A stretch of 34,999 nt of DNA from an uncultured Clostridia bacterium (GTDB lineage: Bacteria > Bacillota > Clostridia > TANB77 > CAG-508), in NCBI GenBank assembly GCA_947589065.1, contig CANPZM010000016.1, positions 1 to 34,999 on the forward strand. Reading direction: 5' to 3'. Both the position numbers and the translations under genes were made by a program. Shown here one piece after another: positions 15,701 to 25,239 of the stretch. Numbering within the stretch: the first letter of the stretch is position 1; the number at the start of each line of letters is the position of its first letter. The notes below the pieces were generated by a model. That model was given only the letters and a program-made list of their open reading frames with translations. It had not been told where the DNA came from and searched no databases.

Positions 15701-15725
15701 AATAGGAAAGTTCTACTTTCCTATT
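15701..15725. repeat. Perfect palindrome on the 3' side of repeat copy 3
   Basis: AATAGGAAAGT (15701-15711), loop TCT, ACTTTCCTATT (15715-15725). It directly abuts the repeat core and resembles the 5' flank of copy 2. It may also act as a bidirectional terminator for the minus-strand gene ending at 15737. Confidence 0.7.
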
Positions 15726-15736
15726 ATATAAAAAAC

Positions 15737-16243
15737 TTACATTTTATCATAGAAAGATTTACTGTATGAATCTTTTACTTTGGTTCCATCAGCAATGCTC
15801 AAAGAGGAATGAGCTTTAAAAAATAAAATAATTAGTACTATTGAAACTATATCAAACAAATATGGAAGAACATAATAAAAATATGCTGTATCAGTAATGT
15901 ATATTGCTGACATTTCAACAAAAACATTCTCAAAATTTGCAAATAAATCTATTAAATCATAAACAAATAACCAACAAATAGGAAAAGCAGCACCTAAAAT
16001 AGTAGATTTTGCCATACTAAATTTTTTATTTTTTACTAAATTCACAGAAATAATTGATAGAAATAATGATGCTGTTTCAAAATACATACCAAAATCATTG
16101 TATCCAATATAAAGAAAAATAATATATATAATTAAGTCAAACGCTAAAATCAAAATAGAAAAAGTTAAAAATTTAATTGATTTATCAGAATATGTTTCCT
16201 CAATAAGAATCTTATCATTTTTTTCGCTTTCAGAATCTAACAT
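15737..16243 (-). CDS. Four-helix membrane protein of unknown function
   Basis: A 168-aa protein with a charged cytoplasmic N-terminus (~23 residues), four hydrophobic segments (about 24-47, 51-70, 80-100, 125-145) and a Ser/Lys-rich tail ending YSKSFYDKM. No known family is recognised. The start ATG has an AAGGAGA site on the minus strand. It lies just outside the flank of repeat copy 3 and is divergent from the HAD gene across about 165 bases. Possibly part of the same accessory patch as the hydrolase. Confidence 0.7.
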   Translation of the reverse strand: MLDSESEKNDKILIEETYSDKSIKFLTFSILILAFDLIIYIIFLYIGYNDFGMYFETASLFLSIISVNLVKNKKFSMAKSTILGAAFPICWLFVYDLIDLFANFENVFVEMSAIYITDTAYFYYVLPYLFDIVSIVLIILFFKAHSSLSIADGTKVKDSYSKSFYDKM

Positions 16244-16408
16244 ATTTAATATCTCCTTTTTGATGAATATTAATTATAAGTTTAATAAAAAAATAACAAA
16301 ATTCAATAATTTTGAATAAAAACAACTCAAAATGATACACTTTTTTGTAATATTATGATATACTCACTAAGTAAACTAAAACTAAAACAAGAAAGGAATA
16401 TTGACAAT

Positions 16409-16984
16409 ATGAAAATCGGAATTGACTTGGATGGAGTAGTACTAGACACAGAAAAACAATTTAGAAATGCAGCAGAACTATATGATATGAATATATTAAA
16501 GAAAAATTCATTAATAAATAATCAAGAAATTATTATAGAAAATAGATATAATTGGAGTAATGAAACACTAAAAAATTTTTATAAAGAAAACCTTGTTAAA
16601 TGCACAGAAAAAAGTAGTGCAATGCCAGGAGCAAAAGAAGTAATTGAACTTCTAAAAAAAGATGGTCATGAATTAATATTAATAACTGCTAGAGGTGGCG
16701 AATATCCAGAAATGATTGATGCAGGTAAAAGAATTTTGGAAAAAGAAAAAATATCATTTGATAAATATTATTGGAAAGCGGATGACAAAACTGAAATATG
16801 TAAAAAAGAAAATATTGATTTAATGATAGAAGACAAATTAGAAAATTGTGAAGGCGTTGCAAATGCAAATATTAAAGCAATTTATTTAAGAGACAGCAAT
16901 ATGAAACCATCTAATAATCCAAATATAAAAGAAGTTTATCTATGGGCAGAAATTTATAGATATATTAAAGAATTAGAAAATTAG
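16409..16984 (+). CDS. HAD-superfamily 5'-nucleotidase-like phosphatase
   Basis: A 191-aa cytoplasmic phosphatase. The frame is open from 16355, but the ATG at 16409 places the conserved HAD motif I (IGIDLDGVV, Asp6 and Asp8) at the very N-terminus as expected, and an AAAGGAA site lies upstream. Motif II is ITAR and motif III/IV is LMIEDKLENC. The overall layout, with a helical cap after motif I containing YNWSNETLKNFY, resembles the 5'(3')-deoxyribonucleotidase NT5C-like group found in Gram-positives. The substrate is unproven. YchF follows after 28 bases, probably co-transcribed. Confidence 0.8.
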   Translation: MKIGIDLDGVVLDTEKQFRNAAELYDMNILKKNSLINNQEIIIENRYNWSNETLKNFYKENLVKCTEKSSAMPGAKEVIELLKKDGHELILITARGGEYPEMIDAGKRILEKEKISFDKYYWKADDKTEICKKENIDLMIEDKLENCEGVANANIKAIYLRDSNMKPSNNPNIKEVYLWAEIYRYIKELEN

Positions 16985-17012
16985 AATTAATAAAAAATTG
17001 AAGGGAGATAGT

Positions 17013-18104
17013 ATGAAATTAGGAATAGTAGGATTACCAAACGTTGGAAAAAGTACAATGTTTAATAGTATAACAAATGCAGGAGCAGAATGTGCTAATT
17101 ATCCTTTTTGTACAATAGAACCAAATGTTGGAGTAGTTGCAGTACCAGATGAAAGGCTTGATAAATTAACAGAAATGTATAAACCACAAAAAACAACACC
17201 AGCAGTTATTGAATTTGTTGATATAGCTGGACTTGTTAGAGGAGCTAGTAAAGGTGAGGGATTAGGAAACAAGTTTTTATCTCATATTAGAGAAGTCGAT
17301 AGCATTGTTGAAGTTGTTAGGTGTTTTGAAGACAACAATATAGTTCATGTTGATGGAAGTGTTGATCCATTAAGAGATATAGAAACTATTAATTTAGAAC
17401 TAATTTTTGCAGATATGGAAACAGTAGATAAAAGGCTTGACAGAGCAAGAAAAAACTTAAAAGCAGATAAAAAATATCAGTTCGAAATAGATACTTTAGA
17501 AAAAGTTAAAAGTACATTAGAAGCTGGAAAATCAGCAAGAACCTTACAATTAACAGAAGAAGAAAATGAAGTCCTAAAAGATAGCTTTTTACTTACAATG
17601 AAACCAATTTTATATATTGCAAATATATCTGAAAATGAATTAGAAAAACCAGACGAAAATGAAAATGTAAAAAAAGTACAAGAATATGCTAAAACAGAAA
17701 ATGCAGAAGTAATACCACTATGTGTTAAATTAGAAGAAGAACTTAGCACACTAGATAAAGATGATAAAATAGAAATGCTTCATGAATTAGGATTAGCTGA
17801 ATCTGGACTTGATAAAGTAATAAAAGCAAGTTATAAATTATTAGGATTGATGTCATTCTTAACAGCTGGAGAACCAGAAGTTAGGGCATGGACAATAAAG
17901 ATTGGAACAAAAGCACCAAAAGCAGCTGGTAAAATACATTCAGATATAGAAAGAGGATTCATAAGAGCTGAAGTAGTATCATATGATGACCTAATTAGAG
18001 AAGGCTCAATGAATGCAGTAAAAGAAAAGGGACTAATGAGGTTAGAAGGAAAAGATTATATTATGCAAGATGGAGATATAGTATTATTTAGATTTAATGT
18101 GTAA
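17013..18104 (+). CDS. ychF: Redox-regulated ATPase YchF (Obg/OLA1 family)
   Basis: Ribosome-associated P-loop ATPase of the OLA1 family. The real start is the ATG at 17013 (a TTG at 16998 is in frame), because AAGGGAGA sits in place before it and the protein then begins [15 protein letters not shown] with the P-loop at residues 7-14. Then follow [12 protein letters not shown] (switch I), [20 protein letters not shown] (G3), and NISENE, where other Obg proteins have NKxD, which explains the ATP preference. The C-terminal TGS domain starts around [14 protein letters not shown] and ends [15 protein letters not shown]. Length 363 aa is normal. Confidence 0.96.
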   Translation: MKLGIVGLPNVGKSTMFNSITNAGAECANYPFCTIEPNVGVVAVPDERLDKLTEMYKPQKTTPAVIEFVDIAGLVRGASKGEGLGNKFLSHIREVDSIVEVVRCFEDNNIVHVDGSVDPLRDIETINLELIFADMETVDKRLDRARKNLKADKKYQFEIDTLEKVKSTLEAGKSARTLQLTEEENEVLKDSFLLTMKPILYIANISENELEKPDENENVKKVQEYAKTENAEVIPLCVKLEEELSTLDKDDKIEMLHELGLAESGLDKVIKASYKLLGLMSFLTAGEPEVRAWTIKIGTKAPKAAGKIHSDIERGFIRAEVVSYDDLIREGSMNAVKEKGLMRLEGKDYIMQDGDIVLFRFNV

Positions 18105-18137
18105 TCTATAAAAGCATTTGGAAGGAATACAAAATAT

Positions 18138-19196
18138 ATGAAAAAAATATTTGCCTTTTTATTAGCAATAATTTTCTATATTGCATTAGTAATTTTTATT
18201 TTAGTTTCTACAGGAAATATCAAAATCCAATTTATATCAAACAAAAAAAAAGAGAAAAGCATAGATAGCTATATAAATAATGGATTAGCTATAAATGATA
18301 AAAATTTAAACTTATCAAAAGGAAAATTAGATAAATATTATTATAATCAGTTAGACAAAACATCTAAAATTATATATGACAAGTTATTAGATGAAAAAGA
18401 AAAGTTAAAAACAGGAACAACACAAATAAAATTTGTAAATAAGGAATTTGATGAAATCTTAAACAAATCAGATGGAATGGGAGTTTTAAGCTCAGCATAT
18501 CAAAATGCAGTAGATGCAATTAGATTAGATCGAGTAGATTTATTCTATGTAGATTTTTCTAAAACTGTACTTAGAACAATAACCTACACAAGAGGTAATA
18601 GTAAAAGCTATGAAGTCTATCTAGACAAATCATCTAATGAAAAAAATTATTTGCAAGATAATATAAAATCTAAATCAAATGTTGACGAAATGATAACAGA
18701 AATAAATGCAGTAAAAGAAGCACTATTACCACAAATTACAGGAAGTAATTATGAAAAAATCTTATATATACATAATTGGCTTATAGATAATTTAGAATAT
18801 GACAAAACTCAAGAAAAAGAAAATACAAGAAATATATATGGAGCACTATTACAACAAAATGTTGTTTGTGAAGGATATGCTAAGACTTTTAAATACATTT
18901 TAGATGAATTAAATATACCATGTATACTAATTTCCGGAGATGCTCAAAATTCTCAAGGAATTACAGAAAAACATATGTGGAATTATGTACAAATTAATGA
19001 AAAGTGGTATGCAGTAGATGTAACATGGGATGATCCAATAATAATAAATGAAAAAGGGCAAAATACGTCATTACCAGATGATGTACGATATAAATATTTT
19101 TGCCAAGGAATAAAATTTACAGAAAATCACTTTGCAGATAAAATATTAACAAAAGGATGCCAAGAGTGGAAATATCCAGATTTATATAATAAATAA
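18138..19196 (+). CDS. Membrane-anchored transglutaminase-like protein
   Basis: A 352-aa protein with an N-terminal signal anchor (KKIFAFLLAIIFYIALVIFI), so the remainder is predicted outside the cell. The C-terminal half has a transglutaminase-like cysteine-protease fold with a complete triad: Cys244 in VVCEGYA, His279 in EKHMWNYV, Asp294 in AVDVTWDDP. Such extracellular domains are found in surface proteases or cross-linking enzymes; the target is unknown. Residues 40-200 form a Lys-rich, helical/strand stalk with no recognised domain. It starts 33 bases after ychF and ends 18 bases before miaB. Confidence 0.85.
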   Translation: MKKIFAFLLAIIFYIALVIFILVSTGNIKIQFISNKKKEKSIDSYINNGLAINDKNLNLSKGKLDKYYYNQLDKTSKIIYDKLLDEKEKLKTGTTQIKFVNKEFDEILNKSDGMGVLSSAYQNAVDAIRLDRVDLFYVDFSKTVLRTITYTRGNSKSYEVYLDKSSNEKNYLQDNIKSKSNVDEMITEINAVKEALLPQITGSNYEKILYIHNWLIDNLEYDKTQEKENTRNIYGALLQQNVVCEGYAKTFKYILDELNIPCILISGDAQNSQGITEKHMWNYVQINEKWYAVDVTWDDPIIINEKGQNTSLPDDVRYKYFCQGIKFTENHFADKILTKGCQEWKYPDLYNK

Positions 19197-19214
19197 TAGA
19201 GAAGGGAAAATGAA

Positions 19215-20516
19215 ATGAAATACTATATAACAACAATGGGATGCCAATTAAATGAAAATGATTCTGAAAAATTATCCGGAATAGTAGAAAAAATGGGATA
19301 TGAAAAAACGGAAAGCCTTGCTGAAGCTGACCTAGTTATTTATAATACATGCTGCGTTAGAGAAAATGCAGAAGAAAGACTATTTGGAAAATTAGGAGAA
19401 CTAAAAAAGCAAAAAGAAGAAAAAGGTACTATAATAGCAATTGGTGGTTGTATGATGCAAGAACCACATATATTAGAAAAAATGAAACAAAGTTATAATT
19501 ATACAGATATTATTTTTGGAACACACACATTACATAAATTTGAAGAGGACTTGAAAAAAGTTTTAGAAGAAAGAAAAAAAGTAAGAGATGTAATAGACAT
19601 AGATGGAGAAGTAATAGAAGGATTACCAATAAGTAGAAATGATAAATATAAAGCATCAGTAACAATAATGTATGGATGCAACAATTTTTGCTCATATTGC
19701 ATTGTCCCATATGTAAGAGGTAGAGAAAGAAGCAGACAACCAGAAAAGATATTAAATGAAATTAAATCATTAGCTACTCAAGGCTATAAAGAAATTACAC
19801 TATTAGGGCAGAATGTAAATTCATATGATGGAGGAAATGATTATAAATTTGCAAATCTATTAGATGATGTATGCAAAATTAATGGAATTGAAAGAATAAG
19901 ATTTATTTCACCACATCCAAAGGATTTTACTGATGATGTAATTGAAGCAATTTCTAAAAATGATAAAATTTCTAAAATTATTCATTTACCATTACAAGCT
20001 GGAAGCACACGTGTATTAAAAGAAATGAATAGAAAATATACTAAAGAACAATATCTTCAACTTGTAGAAAAAATGAAAAATAAAATACCAAATGTTTTAT
20101 TTTCAACAGACATAATAGTAGGATTCCCTGGAGAAACTGAAGAAGATTTTGAAGACACATTAGATGTTGTACGAAAAGTCAATTTTGAACAAATATTTAT
20201 GTTTATATATTCAAGAAGAATCGGAACAGTTGCAGATAAGATGCCTAACCAAATTCCAGAAGAAATAAAACATAACAGATTTGAAAGATTGAAAGAATTA
20301 TACGATAGTAAAGTTTCAATAAATAATCAAAAATATATTGGTACAACACAAAAAATATTAGTTGATGGATATAGCAAAAATGATGCTAGTATTTTGACAG
20401 GAAGAACAGATTCAAATAAAGTAGTAAACTTTCAAGGCACAGAAGACTTAGTAGGAAAAATGATAAATATAAAAATTACAGAAGAACATAAATGGTATTT
20501 AAAAGGAGAAATTTAA
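19215..20516 (+). CDS. miaB: tRNA-2-methylthio-N6-dimethylallyladenosine synthase MiaB
   Basis: Radical-SAM methylthiotransferase that converts i6A to ms2i6A at position 37 of tRNAs reading UNN codons. The N-terminal UPF0004 domain has the auxiliary-cluster cysteines Cys10 (TMGCQLNENDSE), Cys46 (YNTCCVRENAEE) and Cys79 (IGGCMMQEP). The radical-SAM motif is CNNFCSYC, Cys155, 159 and 162, followed by YVRGRERSR. The C-terminal TRAM domain begins near KYIGTTQKILVDG. Length 433 aa is typical. A TTG-starting gene follows with no gap, its ribosome binding site lying inside the end of miaB. Confidence 0.96.
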   Translation: MKYYITTMGCQLNENDSEKLSGIVEKMGYEKTESLAEADLVIYNTCCVRENAEERLFGKLGELKKQKEEKGTIIAIGGCMMQEPHILEKMKQSYNYTDIIFGTHTLHKFEEDLKKVLEERKKVRDVIDIDGEVIEGLPISRNDKYKASVTIMYGCNNFCSYCIVPYVRGRERSRQPEKILNEIKSLATQGYKEITLLGQNVNSYDGGNDYKFANLLDDVCKINGIERIRFISPHPKDFTDDVIEAISKNDKISKIIHLPLQAGSTRVLKEMNRKYTKEQYLQLVEKMKNKIPNVLFSTDIIVGFPGETEEDFEDTLDVVRKVNFEQIFMFIYSRRIGTVADKMPNQIPEEIKHNRFERLKELYDSKVSINNQKYIGTTQKILVDGYSKNDASILTGRTDSNKVVNFQGTEDLVGKMINIKITEEHKWYLKGEI

Positions 20517-21308
20517 TTGGAAAAATTAATTAAAGAAGCGGTATATTCTATACCAAAATTAAATATAGAGGAATACTGTAAAATAAATAACACTACTATT
20601 GAAGAATTATATAATGCACTTGATTTACTGGAAGATGACAACTTAAGACAGTTATTCTTAAATAGATATCCAATGCAATTAGATGAAAATCAAAATTTAA
20701 ATGGAGAAAATATAATTAAGCAAATAGTAAAAATAAAACATATAAAAATTGGAGAAATAGCTAGTACATATAAAGTGAGTAAAAGAACAATTTTTAGAGT
20801 TTTAAAAAAAGCTGAGAAAAGTAATCCAGAACTATATGCATTGTATAAAAGATTTAATAAAAAACAACTAACAAGAGAAGATGAAGAATTAATATCTGAA
20901 ATGCCAATAGAAGATATATCAATTGGAAGAAGAGATTATGATGTAACTAAAATTATGACTCCTAAAACACATCAATCAGATAAAGTATTTAAATCATTAG
21001 ATGACATAAGAGAAGAATACTATGATAAAATAGCAGAAGAATGTGAGACACCAGAAGAATTAGAAGAGAAGGAACAAGACCCAGATTTACAAACTCTAAT
21101 TAAAAATAGATGGAAAAAGGAGAAAGTTTTAATAAAAATATTTGAGGAAGAATGTGAAAACAATCTCGAATTATTACATATCTTATTAGGTGAAAGAAAA
21201 ACCGTAAATAGATTAATGGATGAATTTAGAAAAATAGATGAAGAAGATAATATAGCAGAAATAAATCAAAGAAGAAGAAAAATAGAGGAAAATGAGCCTG
21301 AAAAATAA
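20517..21308 (+). CDS. Helix-turn-helix protein of unknown function (TTG start)
   Basis: A 263-aa protein whose TTG start directly follows the miaB stop. AAAGGAG at 20501-20507 is well placed for this TTG, and no ATG occurs before residue 53. Residues ~77-99 (KIGEIASTYKVSKRTIFRVL) read as a helix-turn-helix, suggesting DNA binding or a sigma-like/terminase-like HTH. The rest is helical and strongly charged, with acidic runs (EECETPEELEEKEQDPD) and a Lys/Arg/Glu-rich C-terminus. No family is recognised. The miaB-mutS neighbourhood is conserved in Firmicutes, but this inserted gene is not one I know there. Translational coupling to miaB is likely. Confidence 0.75.
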   Translation: MEKLIKEAVYSIPKLNIEEYCKINNTTIEELYNALDLLEDDNLRQLFLNRYPMQLDENQNLNGENIIKQIVKIKHIKIGEIASTYKVSKRTIFRVLKKAEKSNPELYALYKRFNKKQLTREDEELISEMPIEDISIGRRDYDVTKIMTPKTHQSDKVFKSLDDIREEYYDKIAEECETPEELEEKEQDPDLQTLIKNRWKKEKVLIKIFEEECENNLELLHILLGERKTVNRLMDEFRKIDEEDNIAEINQRRRKIEENEPEK

Positions 21309-21447
21309 TTATAATTTTAGCAGTAAAATTTATTAAAAGTACAATTACACTTAAAAAATATACAATTTAATCTTTTTAATAAAATATTTCTTACCAAAAT
21401 TAAATTTTTTCAATTAAGCTTGTATCTTAGGAAGGAATGAGATAAAA

Positions 21448-24054
21448 ATGGCAGAACAATTTTCACCAATGATGCAACATTATATGAGCAAAAAACAAGA
21501 ATATAAAGACTGTATTTTATTTTACAGATTAGGAGACTTTTATGAAATGTTTTTCGATGATGCAATAACTGCATCTAGAGAACTTGAAATAACATTAACA
21601 GGTAAATCATGCGGACAAGAAGAAAAAGCACCAATGTGTGGTGTTCCATTTCATTCAGCCGAAATATACATTTCAAAATTAATAGCAAAAGGATATAAAG
21701 TAGCAATTTGTGAACAATTAGAAGACCCTAAAACAGCCAAAGGAATAGTTAAAAGAGATGTAATTAGAATTGTAACGCCAGGAACTGTAATAGAGAGTAA
21801 TTTACTTGACGAAAAGAAAAACAATTTTATTATGTCTATAGTAAAAAAAGGATTATTCTATGGATTAGCTGTATGTGATATAAGTACAGGAGATTTTTTC
21901 GCAACACAAATAACAGAAGATAATAATTTTGAAAAGTTATTAGATGAAATTGCTAGATATACACCAGCAGAAATTATAGTAAATAAAATGATGCTTGATT
22001 CCCAAAAAGAAATAGATAGAATAAAAGATAGAATTAATGTATGTATATCAAATACTGACGAACAAGCTTTTTCAGAAGAAACAGAATTATTAGAAAAAAT
22101 ATATAATTTTATTAATGAAACAAGTGAACCACTTAAAAATAATCTTTTTGCAGTAGCAGCAATAAACGGATTAACAGATTATTTAAACCAAACACAAAAA
22201 ATTAAATTAGACCATATAAATACAATAAAATTATATAAAACAACTAGATATATGGCTTTAGATATATCTGCAAGAAGAAACTTAGAACTTACAGAAAGAA
22301 TGAGAGATAAATCCAAAAGAGGAACATTATTATGGGTATTAGATAAAACATCAACATCTATGGGAGGAAGAATGCTTAGAAGGTGGATAAATGATCCACT
22401 TGTAGACATTAAAGAAATAAATAATAGATTAGATGCAGTTGAAGAACTAAAAGAAAATATGATTTTAAGAGGAGATATTTCAGAAACTTTAAATAAAGTA
22501 TATGATATAGAAAGATTATCTGGAAGAATTTCATATGGAAATGCTAATGCAAGAGATTTAATATCCTTAAAGAACTCACTAGCAAAAATACCAGAATTAA
22601 AACAAGAATTAGGACAAGCTAATTCATCTTTATTAAAAAATTTATATAATGACTTAGATGAACTTACAGACTTAAAAGAATTAATAGATAAATCAATAGT
22701 TGAAGAACCACCAATTTCAGTCAAGGAAGGTGGAATAATAAAAACTGGATATAATTCAGAAATTGATGAATGCAAAAAAGCTTCAATAGAAGGAAAAAGC
22801 TGGCTTGTAAATATTGAAACAAAAGAAAGAGAAGCAACAGGAATTAAAAACTTAAAGGTTGGATATACAAAAGTATTTGGATATTATATTGAAGTTACTA
22901 GATCTTTTTTAAAACAAGTTCCTGATAGATATATTAGAAAGCAAACTCTTACCGGTGCAGAAAGATTTATAACCGAAGAATTAAAAGAGATAGAAGATAA
23001 AGTTTTAGGAGCAGAAGAAAGAATAATAACTTTAGAATATGAAGAATTTGTAAAAATAAGAAATAAAATTTCATCACAAATAGAAAGATTACAGAAAACA
23101 TCAAATGTTGTAGCAATAACAGATGTCTTAAATAATTTTGCTAATATTGCAGAAAATAATGAATATGTGAAACCTAAAGTTGATGATGAAGATGAAATAC
23201 TTATAAAAGATGGAAGACATCCGGTAATAGAAAAAATGATGGATAATGGATGCTTCGTTGAAAATGATACATATTTGAATAGAAGAGAAGATAGGTTAGC
23301 AATAATAACAGGACCAAATATGGCAGGAAAATCAACATATATGAGGCAAGTAGCATTAATTACATTAATGGCACAGATAGGTTGCTTTGTACCAGCAAGC
23401 TCAGCTAAAATAGGAGTAGTAGATAAAATATTTACAAGAGTTGGTGCATCAGATGATTTAAGTATGGGACAAAGTACATTTATGGTTGAAATGGCAGAAG
23501 TATCTAATATACTGAAAAATGCAACTAAAAACAGTTTGGTAGTATTAGATGAAATTGGAAGAGGAACTTCAACATATGACGGACTTGCTATTGCATGGGC
23601 TGTTGCAGAATATATTGCTGATATAGATAATATAGGATGTAAAACTTTATTTGCCACACATTATCATGAACTAACTTCTTTAGAAGATAAAATTGATGGA
23701 ATTAAAAACTATCAGGTAGCAGTAAAAGAAAAAGGAGAAGATGTTATTTTCTTAAGAAAAATTATTCCAGGTGGAACAGATGAAAGTTATGGAATTCATG
23801 TTGCAAAATTAGCTGGAGCACCTAGAAAAATGATATCAAGGGCAAACGAAATTTTAAAAACGCTAGAAAAGAAAATTAAAATAAAAGAAAAGCAAGAAGA
23901 AAAAGAAATGAAAAAACAGGTTTCTGGTCAACTAGATATGTACAATTATAAATTAGCAGATATAGCTTCAGAATTAGACAAAATTAATATTAATGAACTA
24001 ACCCCAATAGATGCACTAAATACAATCGTAAGAATAAAAGAAAAAATAAAATAG
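21448..24054 (+). CDS. mutS: DNA mismatch repair protein MutS
   Basis: Full-length 868-aa mismatch-recognition ATPase. The N-terminal domain carries the mismatch-reading motif in DCILFYRLGDFYEMFFDDA (the family's FxE pattern, here FYE), then the connector, lever and clamp regions. Walker A is GPNMAGKST (about residues 622-630) and Walker B is VLDEIGRGTSTYDG (about 699-712), followed by ATHYHEL. The C-terminal tail SGQLDMYNY is typical. It starts 139 bases after the HTH gene in an AT-rich region without a clear promoter; GGAAGGAA precedes the ATG. mutL, often adjacent, is not in the window. Confidence 0.97.
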   Translation: MAEQFSPMMQHYMSKKQEYKDCILFYRLGDFYEMFFDDAITASRELEITLTGKSCGQEEKAPMCGVPFHSAEIYISKLIAKGYKVAICEQLEDPKTAKGIVKRDVIRIVTPGTVIESNLLDEKKNNFIMSIVKKGLFYGLAVCDISTGDFFATQITEDNNFEKLLDEIARYTPAEIIVNKMMLDSQKEIDRIKDRINVCISNTDEQAFSEETELLEKIYNFINETSEPLKNNLFAVAAINGLTDYLNQTQKIKLDHINTIKLYKTTRYMALDISARRNLELTERMRDKSKRGTLLWVLDKTSTSMGGRMLRRWINDPLVDIKEINNRLDAVEELKENMILRGDISETLNKVYDIERLSGRISYGNANARDLISLKNSLAKIPELKQELGQANSSLLKNLYNDLDELTDLKELIDKSIVEEPPISVKEGGIIKTGYNSEIDECKKASIEGKSWLVNIETKEREATGIKNLKVGYTKVFGYYIEVTRSFLKQVPDRYIRKQTLTGAERFITEELKEIEDKVLGAEERIITLEYEEFVKIRNKISSQIERLQKTSNVVAITDVLNNFANIAENNEYVKPKVDDEDEILIKDGRHPVIEKMMDNGCFVENDTYLNRREDRLAIITGPNMAGKSTYMRQVALITLMAQIGCFVPASSAKIGVVDKIFTRVGASDDLSMGQSTFMVEMAEVSNILKNATKNSLVVLDEIGRGTSTYDGLAIAWAVAEYIADIDNIGCKTLFATHYHELTSLEDKIDGIKNYQVAVKEKGEDVIFLRKIIPGGTDESYGIHVAKLAGAPRKMISRANEILKTLEKKIKIKEKQEEKEMKKQVSGQLDMYNYKLADIASELDKININELTPIDALNTIVRIKEKIK

Positions 24055-24066
24055 GAGGAAAATTCA

Positions 24067-24879
24067 ATGGAAAAACAAAATAATGAAGAAAAAGATTTAA
24101 AAAATAAGCAAATTCCTAAAGAAAAAAGCACTGTAAAAAAAGACGATAATCCAACAGAAAAAAAGATTTCAAAATCTGCTACTGTTAAAAAGGTTGCAAA
24201 TACTACTAAAAAAAGTATATCACCAGAAGAAAAAAAAGCATTAGAAGATAAGAAAAAATTAGAAGAAATTAGAAAAAAAGAAAGAGAAGAGCTTGAGGAA
24301 AAAATTAAAGAAGAAGAAAAGAAAGAAGCAATTAAACAGGCAAAACAAGAAGGAATTGAATTAGAAATTATTGATGACGAACCAGAACCTCCTAAACAAG
24401 AAAGTCAATTTAGAGTAAAAGAACAAAATGACAAAAAGAAAAAAATAATTATAAAAAAGAATATTTTTCAAAGAATTTTTAATAAATTAATTTTTATGAT
24501 TGTTGTAGCTGCAATAATAATTGGAGGAGTTTACTATTGCTACAAACAAAACTTATTACCAGAACCAATACAAAAAGAAGTTAAAGATTTTGATCAAAAA
24601 GTTCAAAATGTCATAAATTTAAAAAATGAAATAGAATCTGGAGACGCAGAAATTAAACTTCAAAATGATGAAAAAGAAAACAAAATAGTAAATGAAGAAT
24701 CAAATGAGATGACAAACGAAATATCAAACGAAGAATCAAATGGGGTAACAAACGAAATAACAAACGAAGAATCAAATGAAATATCAAATGAAACATCAGA
24801 TGAAGAACAAAATAAAGAATCAACAGAAAATTCAAAGGATCAATCAAATGAAGAGCAAGAAAATGTTAATGAGGTATAA
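24067..24879 (+). CDS. Single-pass membrane protein with highly charged tails
   Basis: A 270-aa protein that begins 12 bases after mutS with an AGGAGG site. Residues 1-135 are Lys/Glu-rich with a coiled-coil-like helix (EEIRKKEREELEEKIKEEEKK-type). One membrane helix follows at about 142-160 (LIFMIVVAAIIIGGVYYCY), then an acidic outer or inner tail rich in Asn, Glu and Ser. The tail includes a 12-residue tandem repeat (NEESNEMTNEIS and variants, three copies). No family is recognised. The layout suggests a membrane-anchored scaffold or spacer. The overlap of repeat units at the DNA level suggests recent slippage. Confidence 0.7.
   Translation: MEKQNNEEKDLKNKQIPKEKSTVKKDDNPTEKKISKSATVKKVANTTKKSISPEEKKALEDKKKLEEIRKKEREELEEKIKEEEKKEAIKQAKQEGIELEIIDDEPEPPKQESQFRVKEQNDKKKKIIIKKNIFQRIFNKLIFMIVVAAIIIGGVYYCYKQNLLPEPIQKEVKDFDQKVQNVINLKNEIESGDAEIKLQNDEKENKIVNEESNEMTNEISNEESNGVTNEITNEESNEISNETSDEEQNKESTENSKDQSNEEQENVNEV
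24691..24798 (+). repeat. 36-bp in-frame tandem repeat, three units
   Basis: Units 24691-24726, 24727-24762 and 24763-24798 each begin AAYGAAGAATCAAATG and encode a 12-residue Asn/Glu/Ser-rich unit. The period is a multiple of three, so length changes stay in frame. Confidence 0.75.
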
Positions 24880-24881
24880 TT

Positions 24882-25073
24882 ATGGAATATTATATGCTTA
24901 AAATTATAGGAACAATATGTATAAGCATTATTTCATGTTTAATTATAATAACAAGGAAAGATGATATAGATATTTCAGCAATTTGCATAGCTGTATTATT
25001 TGAAATAATAGGATTAATTTTGATTAATTTTGGAACTGATATACTAAATTTTATATTATTAAAAATAGGGTAG
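24882..25073 (+). CDS. Small two-helix membrane protein
   Basis: A 63-aa hydrophobic protein starting 2 bases after the previous stop, so translationally coupled. Two predicted helices (IIGTICISIISCLIIIT and ISAICIAVLFEIIGLILINF) are joined by a short charged loop RKDDID. Unknown function; it probably partners the upstream single-pass protein. Its stop codon overlaps the following terminator. Confidence 0.6.
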   Translation: MEYYMLKIIGTICISIISCLIIITRKDDIDISAICIAVLFEIIGLILINFGTDILNFILLKIG

Positions 25074-25095
25074 AAGAAAAAAATCTATCCTTTTT
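25067..25095 (+). terminator. Intrinsic terminator ending the mutS unit
   Basis: AGGGTAGA (25067-25074) pairs with TCTATCCT (25084-25091) with one G-U pair, then T residues. It separates the mutS transcript from the candidate defence operon. Confidence 0.7.
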
Positions 25096-25135
25096 CATTA
25101 CCCAAAAATATTAAATAATCAACTTATGACTAGTA

Positions 25136-25164
25136 TTGAAAAGAAAACGACAGTATGATAAAAT
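25136..25164 (+). promoter_or_regulatory. Predicted promoter of the RyR/Abi/TPR operon
   Basis: TTGAAA (25136-25141), 17 bases, TAAAAT (25159-25164). It is the only good promoter I see before the six-gene run 25240-34870. A leader of about 70 bases follows, ending in an AAAAAGGAGA site before a GTG start. Confidence 0.6.
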
Positions 25165-25239
25165 ATACATGATATTTTGGAAAGACTAGTAGGAGAAATA
25201 TTAGACGAAGATGATTAAATAAAAAGGAGAAGTTTATAA

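Noticed and set aside
24653..24847. Minus-strand ORF rich in Leu, Ile and Phe opposite the repeat-containing gene
   Set aside because: It is the complement of the Asn/Glu/Ser repeat in another frame, with no ribosome binding site or independent support.
25170..25218. Short frame starting TTG and encoding LERLVGEILDEDD before the 111-aa gene
   Set aside because: Thirteen codons with no ribosome binding site; more likely untranslated leader.
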